This document shows, in pieces, positions 16,153 through 24,484 of a stretch of 47,962 bases of DNA. How positions within the stretch are numbered: the first letter of the stretch is position 1; each line of letters begins with the position of its first letter. This DNA is from Candidatus Methanoperedens sp. (GTDB lineage: Archaea; Halobacteriota; Methanosarcinia; Methanosarcinales; Methanoperedenaceae). A model generated the notes under the pieces. The model was not told the origin of the DNA, did no database searches, and was given only the letters and a program-made list of their open reading frames with translations. The translations under genes were made by a program, and so were the position numbers. Location of the stretch: NCBI GenBank assembly GCA_026552855.1, contig JAPMTX010000146.1, forward strand, positions 1-47,962, read 5' to 3'.

Positions 16153-17034
16153 ATGAGGACTAAAATATTGATAATAGCTGCGCTAATTGGTGTGATGTTA
16201 ATAATCGGGACAGCAAGTGCTGGAAAACCAGAAATCAAAGGGGTGAGCAAGCACTCACAAGATGCAACCGGGGATATACCGATCACAGTGAGCGCAACAG
16301 ATGATCACTCAGTAAAAAGCGTAAAAGCCAATGATCATGAATTAACACATAAGGATGGAGACATCTGGGAGGGGAAAATCCGCCCGGATGAAGAGATCAA
16401 AGATGTGACAATTGAAGCGCATGATGATAAAGAGACCAGTGAAAAACAAATTTACGGTCATGGAGGCTGTCCAAGCCGGGATAGTTATAATTCTCATCCG
16501 TATACGTATGCCTACGCACATGTAGACTTGCTGCAAGATCCTGACGAGAAAAATAAAACGAATTTTTCTCTGCATACCGAAGATAATCATCGACCCGGAA
16601 CTGGAGTTATTGGAATATGTGTATATCCTGAACCTGGTTTTGATCCGAGCAAAGGCGCTTTATTGAAGTTAATATATGACCCTAATTTATGGGAAATAAA
16701 ACACAATGCCGGTTGGGATTATTTTGGCTTTGGAAGACATGGAGGTTTAAACCTCATACCTCTGGATGGTGTTCGTGACATAGTTATCGGGAGCGCGGAT
16801 TATAAACAAAATACCAAATCAGAAAAAATATTGATACACATATTAGACTCAGAAGAATGCACAAAAGATACAGATGAACAAAAAAAGGATATGGACAGAG
16901 ATTCTCCTCAAAATACCTGCTGGAGAAGACCCGAAAAGCTTAACACAATACCCGAGTTCCCTATTATCGCTCTTCCGGTAGTATCGGCACTTGTATTGAT
17001 GTTCATATTCCAAAGAATGAAAAAGGAGGAATAG
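16153..17034 (+). CDS. PEF-CTERM four-cysteine surface protein, copy 1
   Basis: The protein has 293 residues. A signal helix (1-23, ending TASAG) leads to an Ig-like domain (about 25-95; ATGDIPITVSATDDHSVKSV) with a short acidic linker. A second domain (about 100-260) has four cysteines (YGHGGCPSR, GVIGICVYPE, SEECTK, NTCWRRPE), likely two disulfides. The PEF tail is IPEFPIIALPVVSALVLMF. The paralogue at 18326 is about three quarters identical along its whole length. The last codons contain AAGGAGGA, which is the ribosome binding site of the zinc-ribbon gene beginning 3 bases after the stop. No family is recognised for either domain. Confidence 0.87.
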   Translation: MRTKILIIAALIGVMLIIGTASAGKPEIKGVSKHSQDATGDIPITVSATDDHSVKSVKANDHELTHKDGDIWEGKIRPDEEIKDVTIEAHDDKETSEKQIYGHGGCPSRDSYNSHPYTYAYAHVDLLQDPDEKNKTNFSLHTEDNHRPGTGVIGICVYPEPGFDPSKGALLKLIYDPNLWEIKHNAGWDYFGFGRHGGLNLIPLDGVRDIVIGSADYKQNTKSEKILIHILDSEECTKDTDEQKKDMDRDSPQNTCWRRPEKLNTIPEFPIIALPVVSALVLMFIFQRMKKEE

Positions 17035-17037
17035 CTC

Positions 17038-17166
17038 TTGGAAATAGTTGAAGTTAAGTGTAGAAACTGCGGTAAAATTATCCACGTACTAGGAAGTCGC
17101 CTCAGAGAAAAAATGTTCTGTACACTCGGGTGTATGGATTTATATGCTAAAGCATCGAGACCCTGA
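17038..17166 (+). CDS. Mini zinc-ribbon protein, copy 1 (42 aa)
   Basis: This gene is too short for ordinary gene calling. It starts at TTG 17038, seven bases after AAGGAGGA, and codes for 42 residues. Cysteines lie in the pattern KCRNCGKIIHV and then FCTLGCMDLY, that is CxxC, 16 residues, CxxxC, a complete zinc-binding set in a ribbon. It has no signal peptide or membrane helix, so it stays in the cytoplasm although its upstream partner is exported. A copy with the same TTG start, spacing and cysteines follows the paralogous PEF gene (19196). Conservation at the protein level between copies supports a real gene. The function is unknown: a regulator, chaperone or metal sensor are all possible. 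Confidence 0.8.
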   Translation: MEIVEVKCRNCGKIIHVLGSRLREKMFCTLGCMDLYAKASRP

Positions 17167-17190
17167 GAGGTAAAAATTTTCACCTAGCGA

Positions 17191-17250
17191 GGATTGCACG
17201 GTTAATGCGGATTTTCACGGATACTGCTAATCCGTGTCATCGTGCAATCC
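17191..17250. repeat. Nested inverted repeat in the 570-base gene-free stretch
   Basis: Outer arms GGATTGCACG (17191-17200) and CGTGCAATCC (17241-17250) are perfect complements. Inner arms CACGGAT (17216-17222) and ATCCGTG (17230-17236) are also perfect. The stretch 17167-17736 has no gene. Besides this element it holds the CTCTGTG repeats and the promoter of the next gene. The sequence resembles dispersed intergenic repeats of many prokaryotes, from memory only. Confidence 0.65.
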
Positions 17251-17397
17251 GTGCTCTATCCATTTCTCTGCCGGGTACGTATGGATTTTTATGTTGCCTG
17301 ATTGTTTAGGCAAAAGACTATAATCAACTTTATATGCTACAATATCCTGTTGAACTGCGTATGAACCAAAACAGGACACGAAGATTTCTTAAACACT

Positions 17398-17424
17398 CTC
17401 TGTGTTCTCTGTGCTCTCTGTGGC
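17398..17424. repeat. Three CTCTGTG repeats, period 9
   Basis: CTCTGTG occurs at 17398, 17407 and 17416, giving CTCTGTGTT, CTCTGTGCT and CTCTGTGGC. This is a widespread type of short dispersed repeat in environmental prokaryotes. No function is known to me. Confidence 0.55.
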
Positions 17425-17560
17425 TCATTCGGAATTATACTACTGAATTGATTTTTCGGATAGGCTCTAAATAAGTAAAGAAACTAAGGGGTTTATTCAA
17501 CATAGCAACTATTGCCGGTCGCAAATCCAAATAAAAGACGGGATAAATCAGGTATGCCTA

Positions 17561-17650
17561 TAACTATTATGATTATTAATACCGTTCTAACATGGTGATG
17601 ATAATTATTGTTATCATTTTTTAAATTTTTCGAAAGCGATAAATATATAT
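17561..17650 (+). promoter_or_regulatory. Promoter with AT palindrome, PEF-CTERM gene 5
   Basis: TAACTATTATGATTATTAAT (17561-17580) and TGATAATTATTGTTATCA (17599-17616, arms TGATAA/TTATCA) precede GAAAGCGATAAATATATAT (17632-17650). The leader carries GGTAGGAGAGGTGCGACGAA, almost the same as before the gene at 14685. Confidence 0.62.
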
Positions 17651-17736
17651 GGTAGGGAGTCGTACCAACCTATAACATACCCAATGGGATAGATGGAAAC
17701 CTCAATAAAAACCTTGGGTAGGAGAGGTGCGACGAA

Positions 17737-18228
17737 ATGAAAAATAAAATAATAACGATTAATGCAGTTCTTGCAGTGATGGTAGCGATGATAGGAATAG
17801 CGGCTGCAACGACAGCAGACCTAAAGGTAACCAACGATCCCCTGACTCTTGATATTGGTGCTTCAGGAACCCAGGACGTAACACTTACGCTGGATCCAGC
17901 AGGAACCAATGACGTTAAAGCCATTGCAATTGTGGGTTTGCCGCCGGGTATTTCATCAAAAATTGACGGACATTCAGGTACACACTTAATCGGTCCGTGG
18001 ACTTCACCAAAGACCTGGAACGTTGAGTTTACAAACAACGGAGCAGCAAATGGTGAGTACACTATTACTTATGATGTGGTATACACGAATGATCAGCACA
18101 AATTAAGGTTAGCAACAATACAGGCAGGTATTACCACCATCCCCGAGTTCCCCACAGTAGCCCTGCCGGTAGCAGCGGCAATCGGACTGGTGTTCTTCTT
18201 CCAGCACAGGAAGAACAAGAAAGAATAA
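17737..18228 (+). CDS. Small PEF-CTERM surface protein C
   Basis: The protein has 163 residues. The signal helix is MKNKIITINAVLAVMVAMIG, almost the same as in the protein at 14685. One beta-rich domain (residues about 26-125; VTNDPLTLDIGASGTQDVTL) reads like an archaeal Ig-type or CARDB-like fold. The tail is IPEFPTVALPVAAAIGLVF with QHRKNKKE. Ribosome binding site and leader closely match those of the gene at 14685, so the two are related by duplication of ends with different middles. It is followed by the covarying GCTGGG hairpin and the second four-cysteine PEF gene. Confidence 0.85.
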   Translation: MKNKIITINAVLAVMVAMIGIAAATTADLKVTNDPLTLDIGASGTQDVTLTLDPAGTNDVKAIAIVGLPPGISSKIDGHSGTHLIGPWTSPKTWNVEFTNNGAANGEYTITYDVVYTNDQHKLRLATIQAGITTIPEFPTVALPVAAAIGLVFFFQHRKNKKE

Positions 18229-18252
18229 AACCACTGAAATATCAGAAAACAA

Positions 18253-18286
18253 GCTGGGTCCTGACCCAGCATTACCTCTTTTTCTT
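18253..18286 (+). terminator. GCTGGG hairpin terminator after PEF-CTERM gene 5
   Basis: GCTGGGT (18253-18259) pairs with ACCCAGC (18264-18270) over CCTG, followed by CTCTTTTTCTTT. Relative to the hairpin at 15938 the stem has one extra matched pair and altered loop, a compensatory pattern. The four-cysteine gene starts 40 bases later with no visible TATA core, so some read-through is likely. Confidence 0.75.
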
Positions 18287-18325
18287 TCAATGCGAAAAAC
18301 AATGGCTTCGGTAACGAGTGATAAA

Positions 18326-19192
18326 ATGAGGACCGGAATATTGGTAATAGCCGCGCTGATTGGTGTAATGTTGATAATCGGGATAGTAAGTGCTGGGAAA
18401 CCTGAGATCAAAGGGGTGAGTAAACACTCCCCAAATGATGCAACCGGGGACGTACCTATCACCGTGAGCGCAACAGATGATGACTCAGTAAAAAGCGTAA
18501 AAGCCAATGATCATGAATTAACACATAAGGATGGAGATATATGGGAGGGGAAAATTCGTTCAGATGAAGAGATCGATGATGTGAAAATTGAAGCACAAGA
18601 TAATGAAAATAATAATGATGAAGAATTATACGGTCATGGAGGCTGCCCAAGCCGAAATAGTTATGACGACCATAAGTATACATATACATATGCACGTGTA
18701 GATTTGAAGCAAGATCCAGACTTTAAAACGACCTTTTCTTTGCATACGGTAAATAATCCTGGAACTGGAGTTATCGGGATATGTGTATACCCGGATCCTG
18801 GTTTTGATCCTGGCAAAGGTGCTCTACTGAACTTATTATACGACCCTAAGTTGTGGGAAATAAAACACAATGCCGGTTCGGATTATTTTGGCTTTGGAAG
18901 ACATGGAGGTCTAAACCTTATACCTCTCGACGGCAGGGATACATTAATCGGGAGCGCAGATTATAAACAAAGCACCAGTTCAGAAAAAATACTGATGCAC
19001 ATATTAGATCCAGTAGAATGTGCAATAGATAAAGATAAACAAGCAAAGGATCAAGATACAGATTATCCTCAAAATACATGCTGGAGGAGACCTGGTGTAA
19101 CAATGATTCCAGAATTCCCCACCATCGCCTTTCCCATAGCGGCGGCACTTGCAATAATGCTCATATTTCAAAGAAGAAAAAAGGAGGAATAG
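18326..19192 (+). CDS. PEF-CTERM four-cysteine surface protein, copy 2
   Basis: The protein is 288 residues from the ATG at 18326. An upstream ATG at 18290 would add 12 polar residues before the signal helix, and the paralogue at 16153 supports 18326. It has the same order as copy 1: signal helix (ending IVSAG), Ig-like domain, acidic linker, four-cysteine domain (YGHGGCPSR, IGICVYPD, PVECAI, NTCWRRPG), and tail IPEFPTIAFPIAAALAIML. Differences from copy 1 are scattered over the length and mostly conservative, so both copies appear to be under selection. The end again contains AAGGAGGA serving the mini zinc-ribbon gene 3 bases after the stop. Confidence 0.87.
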   Translation: MRTGILVIAALIGVMLIIGIVSAGKPEIKGVSKHSPNDATGDVPITVSATDDDSVKSVKANDHELTHKDGDIWEGKIRSDEEIDDVKIEAQDNENNNDEELYGHGGCPSRNSYDDHKYTYTYARVDLKQDPDFKTTFSLHTVNNPGTGVIGICVYPDPGFDPGKGALLNLLYDPKLWEIKHNAGSDYFGFGRHGGLNLIPLDGRDTLIGSADYKQSTSSEKILMHILDPVECAIDKDKQAKDQDTDYPQNTCWRRPGVTMIPEFPTIAFPIAAALAIMLIFQRRKKEE

Positions 19193-19195
19193 CTC

Positions 19196-19348
19196 TTGCA
19201 ACTAGTTGAAGTCAAATGTAGCAGATGCGGCAAAATTATCCCAGTGCTAAGTGATTACCTCAGAGAAAAAATGTTCTGTACGCTCGGATGTATGGATTTA
19301 TACGCTAAGACAATCCGAAAGACGGAACGCTTTACTGATCTTTTTTAA
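19196..19348 (+). CDS. Mini zinc-ribbon protein, copy 2 (50 aa)
   Basis: TTG start with AAGGAGGA seven bases upstream inside the end of the PEF gene. The 50 residues share VEVKCxxCGKII and REKMFCTLGCMDLYAK with copy 1 and differ in the middle and at the C-terminus, where eight residues are added (TERFTDLF). The CxxC and CxxxC pairs are retained. The stop lies just before the TATA region of the glycan operon. As with copy 1, the link to a surface protein by tight spacing is the only functional clue. Confidence 0.8.
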   Translation: MQLVEVKCSRCGKIIPVLSDYLREKMFCTLGCMDLYAKTIRKTERFTDLF

Positions 19349-19360
19349 GTTTTTCTCAAA

Positions 19361-19375
19361 TAAATATATATATTA
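19361..19375 (+). promoter_or_regulatory. TATA region of the glycan precursor operon
   Basis: TAAATATATATATTA (19361-19375) lies about 35-45 bases before the GTG at 19408. The ribosome binding site AGGTGA is at 19399-19404. Confidence 0.6.
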
Positions 19376-19407
19376 AATTCTCCTTATTGAGTCTCTTAGG
19401 TGACTGA

Positions 19408-20370
19408 GTGAATTATATTTATTGGCAGATTCTTGAGATAGGTCTTGTATTCCTTCTTCCTTTTTTCATTATAGTACTCACTACGCCCTACCTCATACGA
19501 AAACTCACCAAAAAAGGTCTGGTGGTTAGGGACTACTATAAGAAAGGAAATAAAATGGTGCCCACGGGCGGCGGGATCGCCATAATGCTTGCAGCCCTTT
19601 TCTCCATGTCCCTAAATTCGCTGTTCTATAAGTTCGATGCAGCGAACTATATCGCATTAAATGTGATCCTGCTGTTTGGTTTGTTCGGCATTCTTGATGA
19701 TATGATCGATATCGGAAGACCGGCAAAGCTTCTCCTTATGTACTACAGCTCATACCCGTTAATGCAGTATGCATCTCATTCAAATGTGCTGTTCCCCTTA
19801 ATCGGTCATGTTGAATTCGGGATTATTTACAGCCAGCTTATCGTCCCCACTTTTGTTCTTGTGGCAGCCAATCTTGTGAACATGCATTCAGGCTTTAACG
19901 GCATGTCATCCGGGCTTTCACTCATAGTTCTGGTCTCCCTGCTGATCAAATCCGTGATTGAGGGCTCGATCGATAATATCATAGCTATCGTTGCCATCAC
20001 AGGTGCCACCCTCGGCTTCCATTTATTTGAACGCTACCCCTCCCGCATATTCTGGGGGAACATAGGCTCGCTGACCGTAGGCTCAGCCATCGGCGTGCTG
20101 ATAGTCATGCAGGGATTCATAGTTAGCGGGTTTATCATGCTTATTCCGCATACCATTAATTTCCTGATGTATGTCTACTGGAGAATCAGGAAGTATCCTC
20201 AGGTGAAGTTTGGAAAGATAAGAGAGGACGGCACTATCGAGGCACCAAATCCCCTCACCCTGAAGTGGGTGCTTCCTTTTTACGGGAGAGCTACCGAGAG
20301 GCAGGCAACCTATGCTATGTACGCGGTTACGGCTGTATTCTGTATTATCGGGATATTAATTCCAGGATAG
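19408..20370 (+). CDS. aglH: UDP-GlcNAc:dolichyl-phosphate GlcNAc-1-phosphate transferase (GT4/MraY family)
   Basis: This 320-residue protein has about ten transmembrane helices and transfers a sugar-1-phosphate from a UDP-sugar to the polyprenyl or dolichyl phosphate carrier, the first committed step of archaeal lipid-linked glycan synthesis. Conserved family motifs are visible: [16 protein letters not shown] (the Asp-Asp magnesium site), [17 protein letters not shown] (Asn and nucleotide-binding loop) and [13 protein letters not shown]. The start is GTG. Four sugar-modifying genes follow in the same direction and tight spacing, so it opens the operon. By analogy with Methanococcus AglH the substrate would be UDP-GlcNAc. 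The diacetamido sugar made downstream would then be added later. Confidence 0.85.
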   Translation: MNYIYWQILEIGLVFLLPFFIIVLTTPYLIRKLTKKGLVVRDYYKKGNKMVPTGGGIAIMLAALFSMSLNSLFYKFDAANYIALNVILLFGLFGILDDMIDIGRPAKLLLMYYSSYPLMQYASHSNVLFPLIGHVEFGIIYSQLIVPTFVLVAANLVNMHSGFNGMSSGLSLIVLVSLLIKSVIEGSIDNIIAIVAITGATLGFHLFERYPSRIFWGNIGSLTVGSAIGVLIVMQGFIVSGFIMLIPHTINFLMYVYWRIRKYPQVKFGKIREDGTIEAPNPLTLKWVLPFYGRATERQATYAMYAVTAVFCIIGILIPG

Positions 20371-20455
20371 GTGGTTAAATACGGATGGAAAACAAAGGCA
20401 ATTCAAAATATACGGCAGAAGCTGCACCGGGAAGAATGCTGTAATCGGTGAAGGG

Positions 20456-21037
20456 GTGATGATAGGCTATCCGACCGCTGATATTTTGAGGAAAGCAGCC
20501 TCATCCGGAATAAACATAGAGGACATGGATTTCAGGGGCGCCGTTATCGGGGATGATGCTGTGATCAGATCAAATTCAATTATATACACAAATGTCGAAA
20601 CCGGCAATAACCTGCGTACCGGGCACAATGCTCTGGTACGCGAAGATACTATCATCGGGGATGATGTGCTTATCGGTACCAATACTATTATAGACGGACG
20701 CACAGTGATCGGAAATAACATCAGCATCCAGGGGAACGTGTATATACCGCTGAATGTTACAATTGAGGATAATGTTTTCATAGGTCCGTGTGCCGTGCTT
20801 ACAAATGATAAATACCCTGTAAGAAAGAAATCAGACCTGAAAGGTCCTGTTCTGCGCAAAGGTGCATCTATTGGCGCAAATGCGACCTTACTGCCGGGCG
20901 TTGAGATAGGTGAGGGCGCGATGGTGGCTGCAGGCGCGCTTGTGACAAAGGACGTACCTCCGTGGAAGCTGGCGATGGGGGCGCCTGCAAGAATAGTGGA
21001 TTTACCTGACGACTTAAAGATAACAAACAGGCTTTAA
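20456..21037 (+). CDS. Hexapeptide-repeat N-acetyltransferase (WbpD/WlbB type)
   Basis: This left-handed beta-helix acyltransferase has repeated hexapeptides such as [26 protein letters not shown] and ASIGANATL, and the C-terminal APARIVDLP typical of sugar N-acetyltransferases. With the three genes that follow it would acetylate the 3-amino group of a UDP-3-amino-uronic acid using acetyl-CoA. The visible start is GTG 20456, but the same frame continues upstream to about 20399 with family-like sequence ([18 protein letters not shown]). The best ribosome binding site (GGATAGGTGG) serves an ATG at 20385 that is one base out of frame. A single missing base near 20388-20400 is the likely explanation. 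Confidence 0.82.
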   Translation: MMIGYPTADILRKAASSGINIEDMDFRGAVIGDDAVIRSNSIIYTNVETGNNLRTGHNALVREDTIIGDDVLIGTNTIIDGRTVIGNNISIQGNVYIPLNVTIEDNVFIGPCAVLTNDKYPVRKKSDLKGPVLRKGASIGANATLLPGVEIGEGAMVAAGALVTKDVPPWKLAMGAPARIVDLPDDLKITNRL

Positions 21038-21063
21038 TATTAAAACACCTTTAGATAGCAGTC

Positions 21064-22155
21064 ATGATACCCATAGCAAAACCTCATATCGGGGAAGATG
21101 AGAAAAATGCCGTGATGAAAGTCCTTGAATCCGGGGTTATAGCAGAGGGGACAAAAGTCCTGGAATTTGAAAAAGCGTTTGCACGATCCGCAGGTGCAAA
21201 GTATTCCATTGCGGTCAATTCCGGTACTGCAGCCTTGCACGTGGCTATGCTGGCGCACGGGATAGGTGGCGGTGATGAAGTGATAACTTCGCCTTTTACT
21301 TTTATAGCTACTGCAAACTCGGTATTGTTCACCGGAGCAAAACCTGTATTTGCGGATATTGAAGAGGATACATTCAACATCGATCCTGATAAAATTCTTG
21401 AAAAAATAACTCCCGGAACAAAAGCTGTTCTCCCTGTTCACCTTTTTGGTCACCCGGCAAACATGAAAGCCATAAGTGAAATAGCAGAGGATCATAACCT
21501 TATTATCATCGAGGATGCGTGCCAGGCGCATGCAGCAAAGTTCAATGGGAGCTGTGTGGGGACATTTGGGACAGGTGCTTTCAGTTTTTACCCGACAAAA
21601 AATATGACAACAGGTGAAGGGGGAATGATCACAACCGATGATCCGCAAATTTACGAACATGCTAAATTATTGAAATCCCACGGGTCAAAGCAAAGATATC
21701 TGCACGAGATACTGGGATATAATTTCAGAATGACGGACATAGCTGCTGCGATCGGTATAGAACAGCTTAAAAAGCTGGGAATGTTCACTAACGCACGCCA
21801 GGAAAACGCTGCTTACTTAAATTCGGGATTGAAAGATATTTCAGGAATTGTAATTCCATGCATACGCCAGGATTGTGAACATGTATTCCATCAGTATACA
21901 ATCCGGGTAACTGAGGATTGCAAAGTGGACAGGGATGCGCTTATTAAGGTATTAAATGAAAACAGCATCGGAACAGGAATCTACTACCCTCTGCCTGTTC
22001 ATAAACAGCCGCTTTACAGGGAATTGGGTTACACTGACAGCCTGCCGGTCGCAGAAAAAATGTCCCGGGAGGTGGTCTCGCTGCCAGTCCATCCTTCCGT
22101 CACAGAGACTGATCTTGATTTCATAATCAAAACAATAAGAGGTATATGCGAATAA
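21064..22155 (+). CDS. DegT/DnrJ/EryC1 sugar aminotransferase (WbpE type)
   Basis: This 363-residue PLP enzyme of fold type I makes an amino sugar from a 3-keto UDP-sugar, using glutamate. The PLP lysine is Lys179 in YPTKNMTTGEGGM. Other landmarks are SGTAALHVAMLAHGI (phosphate cup), IIEDACQAHAAKF (Asp binding the pyridine nitrogen) and GIYYPLPVHKQPLY near the C-terminus, typical of the WbpE/ArnB family. Overlap of 10 bases with the next gene indicates coupling. The substrate is inferred from the neighbours: UDP-3-keto-GlcNAcA to UDP-GlcNAc(3NH2)A. Confidence 0.9.
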   Translation: MIPIAKPHIGEDEKNAVMKVLESGVIAEGTKVLEFEKAFARSAGAKYSIAVNSGTAALHVAMLAHGIGGGDEVITSPFTFIATANSVLFTGAKPVFADIEEDTFNIDPDKILEKITPGTKAVLPVHLFGHPANMKAISEIAEDHNLIIIEDACQAHAAKFNGSCVGTFGTGAFSFYPTKNMTTGEGGMITTDDPQIYEHAKLLKSHGSKQRYLHEILGYNFRMTDIAAAIGIEQLKKLGMFTNARQENAAYLNSGLKDISGIVIPCIRQDCEHVFHQYTIRVTEDCKVDRDALIKVLNENSIGTGIYYPLPVHKQPLYRELGYTDSLPVAEKMSREVVSLPVHPSVTETDLDFIIKTIRGICE

Positions 22156-23087
22156 AAGTAGGTGTTATTGGTACTGGTGCGATGGGTCAGCACCATGTGA
22201 GGATATATAGCGAATTTCCTGATGTAGAACTTGTCGGGATCGCTGACATAGATTCAGTGCGGGTAAATGAGCAGGCAGCACGATATAAAACAAAAGCATT
22301 TACAGATTACAGGGAATTACTAAAGCAGGACTTAGACGCAGTGAGTATCGTCGTTCCCACTATGATGCACAAAGAGGTCGCTCTTGCAGCCATTGAGGCT
22401 GGCGTGAACGTTCTCATCGAAAAACCGATAGCTGATACGCTGGAGAGCGCCGCGGAAATAATCGAATCCGCAAGCAGTTCAGGTCTGAAATTGATGATAG
22501 GGCACATAGAGCGCTTCAATCCTGCCGTCATGAAACTGAAAGAAATAATCGATTCAGGTGCGCTCGGGAAAGTTGTCTCGATATCTACGCGCAGGGTTGG
22601 ACCCTACAATCCAAGGATCAGGGATGTGGGCGTTATTATGGATATAGGGGTGCATGACGTCGATGTTATATCGTACTTATACGGTATGAAAGTGAGCGAA
22701 GTCTATGCTGTGGCAGGCGCTGATATCCATTCCTTCGAAGACCATGCTGCTATTATACTTCGCTTCGGTCACGAATACTCAGGTATCGTTGAGACAAACT
22801 GGCTGACCCCCCATAAAATCCGGAAGCTGACAGCGATCGGTCTCAAGGGCGTAGCATATCTGGATTATATAGACCAGACTGTTGAACTCCACGATGAAGG
22901 ATGGATACGAAAGGCAAAAGTAGAGAAGAGCGAACCTCTGAGGAACGAACTGCAATATTTTATACGCTGCATTTCTAAGAACGAACAACCATTTCCTTCA
23001 GGAGAAGATGGAAAATATGCTCTTGAGGTTGCTACGGCTTCTATTGAATCCTATCGGTACGACAGGGCGGTCAAGGTGAGGAAATGA
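22146..23087 (+). CDS. Gfo/Idh/MocA family UDP-sugar 3-dehydrogenase (WbpB type)
   Basis: This 313-residue NAD-dependent oxidoreductase has the Rossmann start VGVIGTGAMGQHHVRIY and the conserved EKP motif in VLIEKPIADTL. It also has the substrate segment RRVGPYNPRIRDVGV and the conserved Asp/His pair MDIGVHDVDV. It is expected to oxidise carbon 3 of a UDP-N-acetyl-hexosaminuronic acid to the 3-keto form, which the aminotransferase upstream uses. It overlaps its upstream neighbour by 10 bases and its downstream neighbour by four (ATGA), so the three are one translational unit. Confidence 0.9.
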   Translation: MRIKVGVIGTGAMGQHHVRIYSEFPDVELVGIADIDSVRVNEQAARYKTKAFTDYRELLKQDLDAVSIVVPTMMHKEVALAAIEAGVNVLIEKPIADTLESAAEIIESASSSGLKLMIGHIERFNPAVMKLKEIIDSGALGKVVSISTRRVGPYNPRIRDVGVIMDIGVHDVDVISYLYGMKVSEVYAVAGADIHSFEDHAAIILRFGHEYSGIVETNWLTPHKIRKLTAIGLKGVAYLDYIDQTVELHDEGWIRKAKVEKSEPLRNELQYFIRCISKNEQPFPSGEDGKYALEVATASIESYRYDRAVKVRK

Positions 23088-24424
23088 AGATATTTGGATT
23101 AAAGGAAGAAGAGATACTGAAGTTGTTTGAAAGATCGGAAATCACATTTGCTGTATATGGACTTGGGAAAATGGGTCTCCCCTTAGCAGCGGTTATAGCT
23201 GATAAGGGAGGTAAAGTAATAGGCGTGGATATCAATAAGAAGGTCGTGGAGAGCATAAACAGAGGGATATGCCATGTAAGAGGTGAACCCGGGCTGGAAG
23301 AGATGGTAGCCCGGCATGTTAAAGATGGCAGAATGACTGCAACAAACGACCTTGTTAAAGCGGCAGAAGATTCGGATGTTAAGATCATTCTTGTTCCCAC
23401 ATTCCTGGACTCGATGAACAACCCGGACCTTTCCATTATCAAATCGGTGAGCAGGAGCATTTCAAGAGGGCTCAAGCACGGGGATTTTGTGATTACCGAG
23501 AGTACCCTGCCCCCGCGCACTACCAGCGATATCATATTACCAACACTGCTCGAATCCGGTTTGAGCCGTGGGGATTTCGGACTTGCACATTGTCCTGAGC
23601 GGACAATGTCCGGAAGAGCTATACAGGATATCACAGGCGCATATCCGAAAATCGTGGGGGGCATAGATGAAAAAAGTACAAAGACCGCTGCAGCTATCTA
23701 TCTGGGAATAAATTCAAAGGGAGTAATCAAGGTATCGGATGCCACCACAGCCGAAGCTGTGAAGGTCTTTGAGGGCCTGTATCGCGATGTGAATATTGCA
23801 CTTGCTAACGAGCTTGCAGTCATCTGCCATGAACTCGGTATTGATGCGGTCGAGACGTTTAACACAGCGAATACACAGCCATATTCTCACCTGCATATGC
23901 CCGGATGCGGAGTTGGCGGGCATTGCATACCTGTGTACCCTTATTTTATCACAAGAACGGTCAAAAGCCCGACCAGGCTACTTTCTCTGTCACGCCAGAT
24001 CAACGATGGCATGGCTGGATACACGGTATCGCTGGTCGAAAAGGGACTTAAGGAGGCTGGCGCAGGTATAGCAAATTCAAACGTGCTTATACTGGGTGTC
24101 GCATACCGTGGCGATGTAGAAGAGACAAGATGCAGTCCTGCAATTCCGATAATTGATATTTTAAAAAGAAAAGGAGCAAAAGTCTTTGCTTATGATCCCA
24201 TGCTCGGCGACAGGGTCGAGGATTTCGGTGCAAATCCGGGGTCGTTTGAAGATGTATCTGATATCGATGCTATTGTTATTACTTCGGATTTTAAGGAGTT
24301 TAAAACTATTGACTGGGGAAGGCTTAATTTGAGACATAAAGTACTGGTGGACGGCAGACAGGTGGTTGACCCTGAAGATATACGAAGAACCGGTTTCATC
24401 TTTTATGGGATAGGTGTAAAGTGA
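23084..24424 (+). CDS. UDP-N-acetylhexosamine 6-dehydrogenase (WbpA/WecC type)
   Basis: This 446-residue enzyme of the UDP-glucose/UDP-mannose dehydrogenase family oxidises C6 of a UDP-HexNAc twice to give the uronic acid. Domains in order: an NAD Rossmann domain (YGLGKMGLPLAAVIADKG), a central domain with the conserved DATTAEAVKVFEG, and a C-terminal UDP-binding domain. The catalytic nucleophile is Cys281 in GVGGHCIPVYPYF. The product feeds WbpB, WbpE and WbpD, giving UDP-2,3-diacetamido-2,3-dideoxy-uronic acid, a sugar known in archaeal N-glycans. It ends the operon and converges on the MinD-like gene. Confidence 0.9.
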   Translation: MKIFGLKEEEILKLFERSEITFAVYGLGKMGLPLAAVIADKGGKVIGVDINKKVVESINRGICHVRGEPGLEEMVARHVKDGRMTATNDLVKAAEDSDVKIILVPTFLDSMNNPDLSIIKSVSRSISRGLKHGDFVITESTLPPRTTSDIILPTLLESGLSRGDFGLAHCPERTMSGRAIQDITGAYPKIVGGIDEKSTKTAAAIYLGINSKGVIKVSDATTAEAVKVFEGLYRDVNIALANELAVICHELGIDAVETFNTANTQPYSHLHMPGCGVGGHCIPVYPYFITRTVKSPTRLLSLSRQINDGMAGYTVSLVEKGLKEAGAGIANSNVLILGVAYRGDVEETRCSPAIPIIDILKRKGAKVFAYDPMLGDRVEDFGANPGSFEDVSDIDAIVITSDFKEFKTIDWGRLNLRHKVLVDGRQVVDPEDIRRTGFIFYGIGVK

Positions 24425-24484
24425 AATTTCCCGGTCAGGGCTCCCGCCATTCTTGTATTTTGTCAAGATAACCTGATCCTGGAA

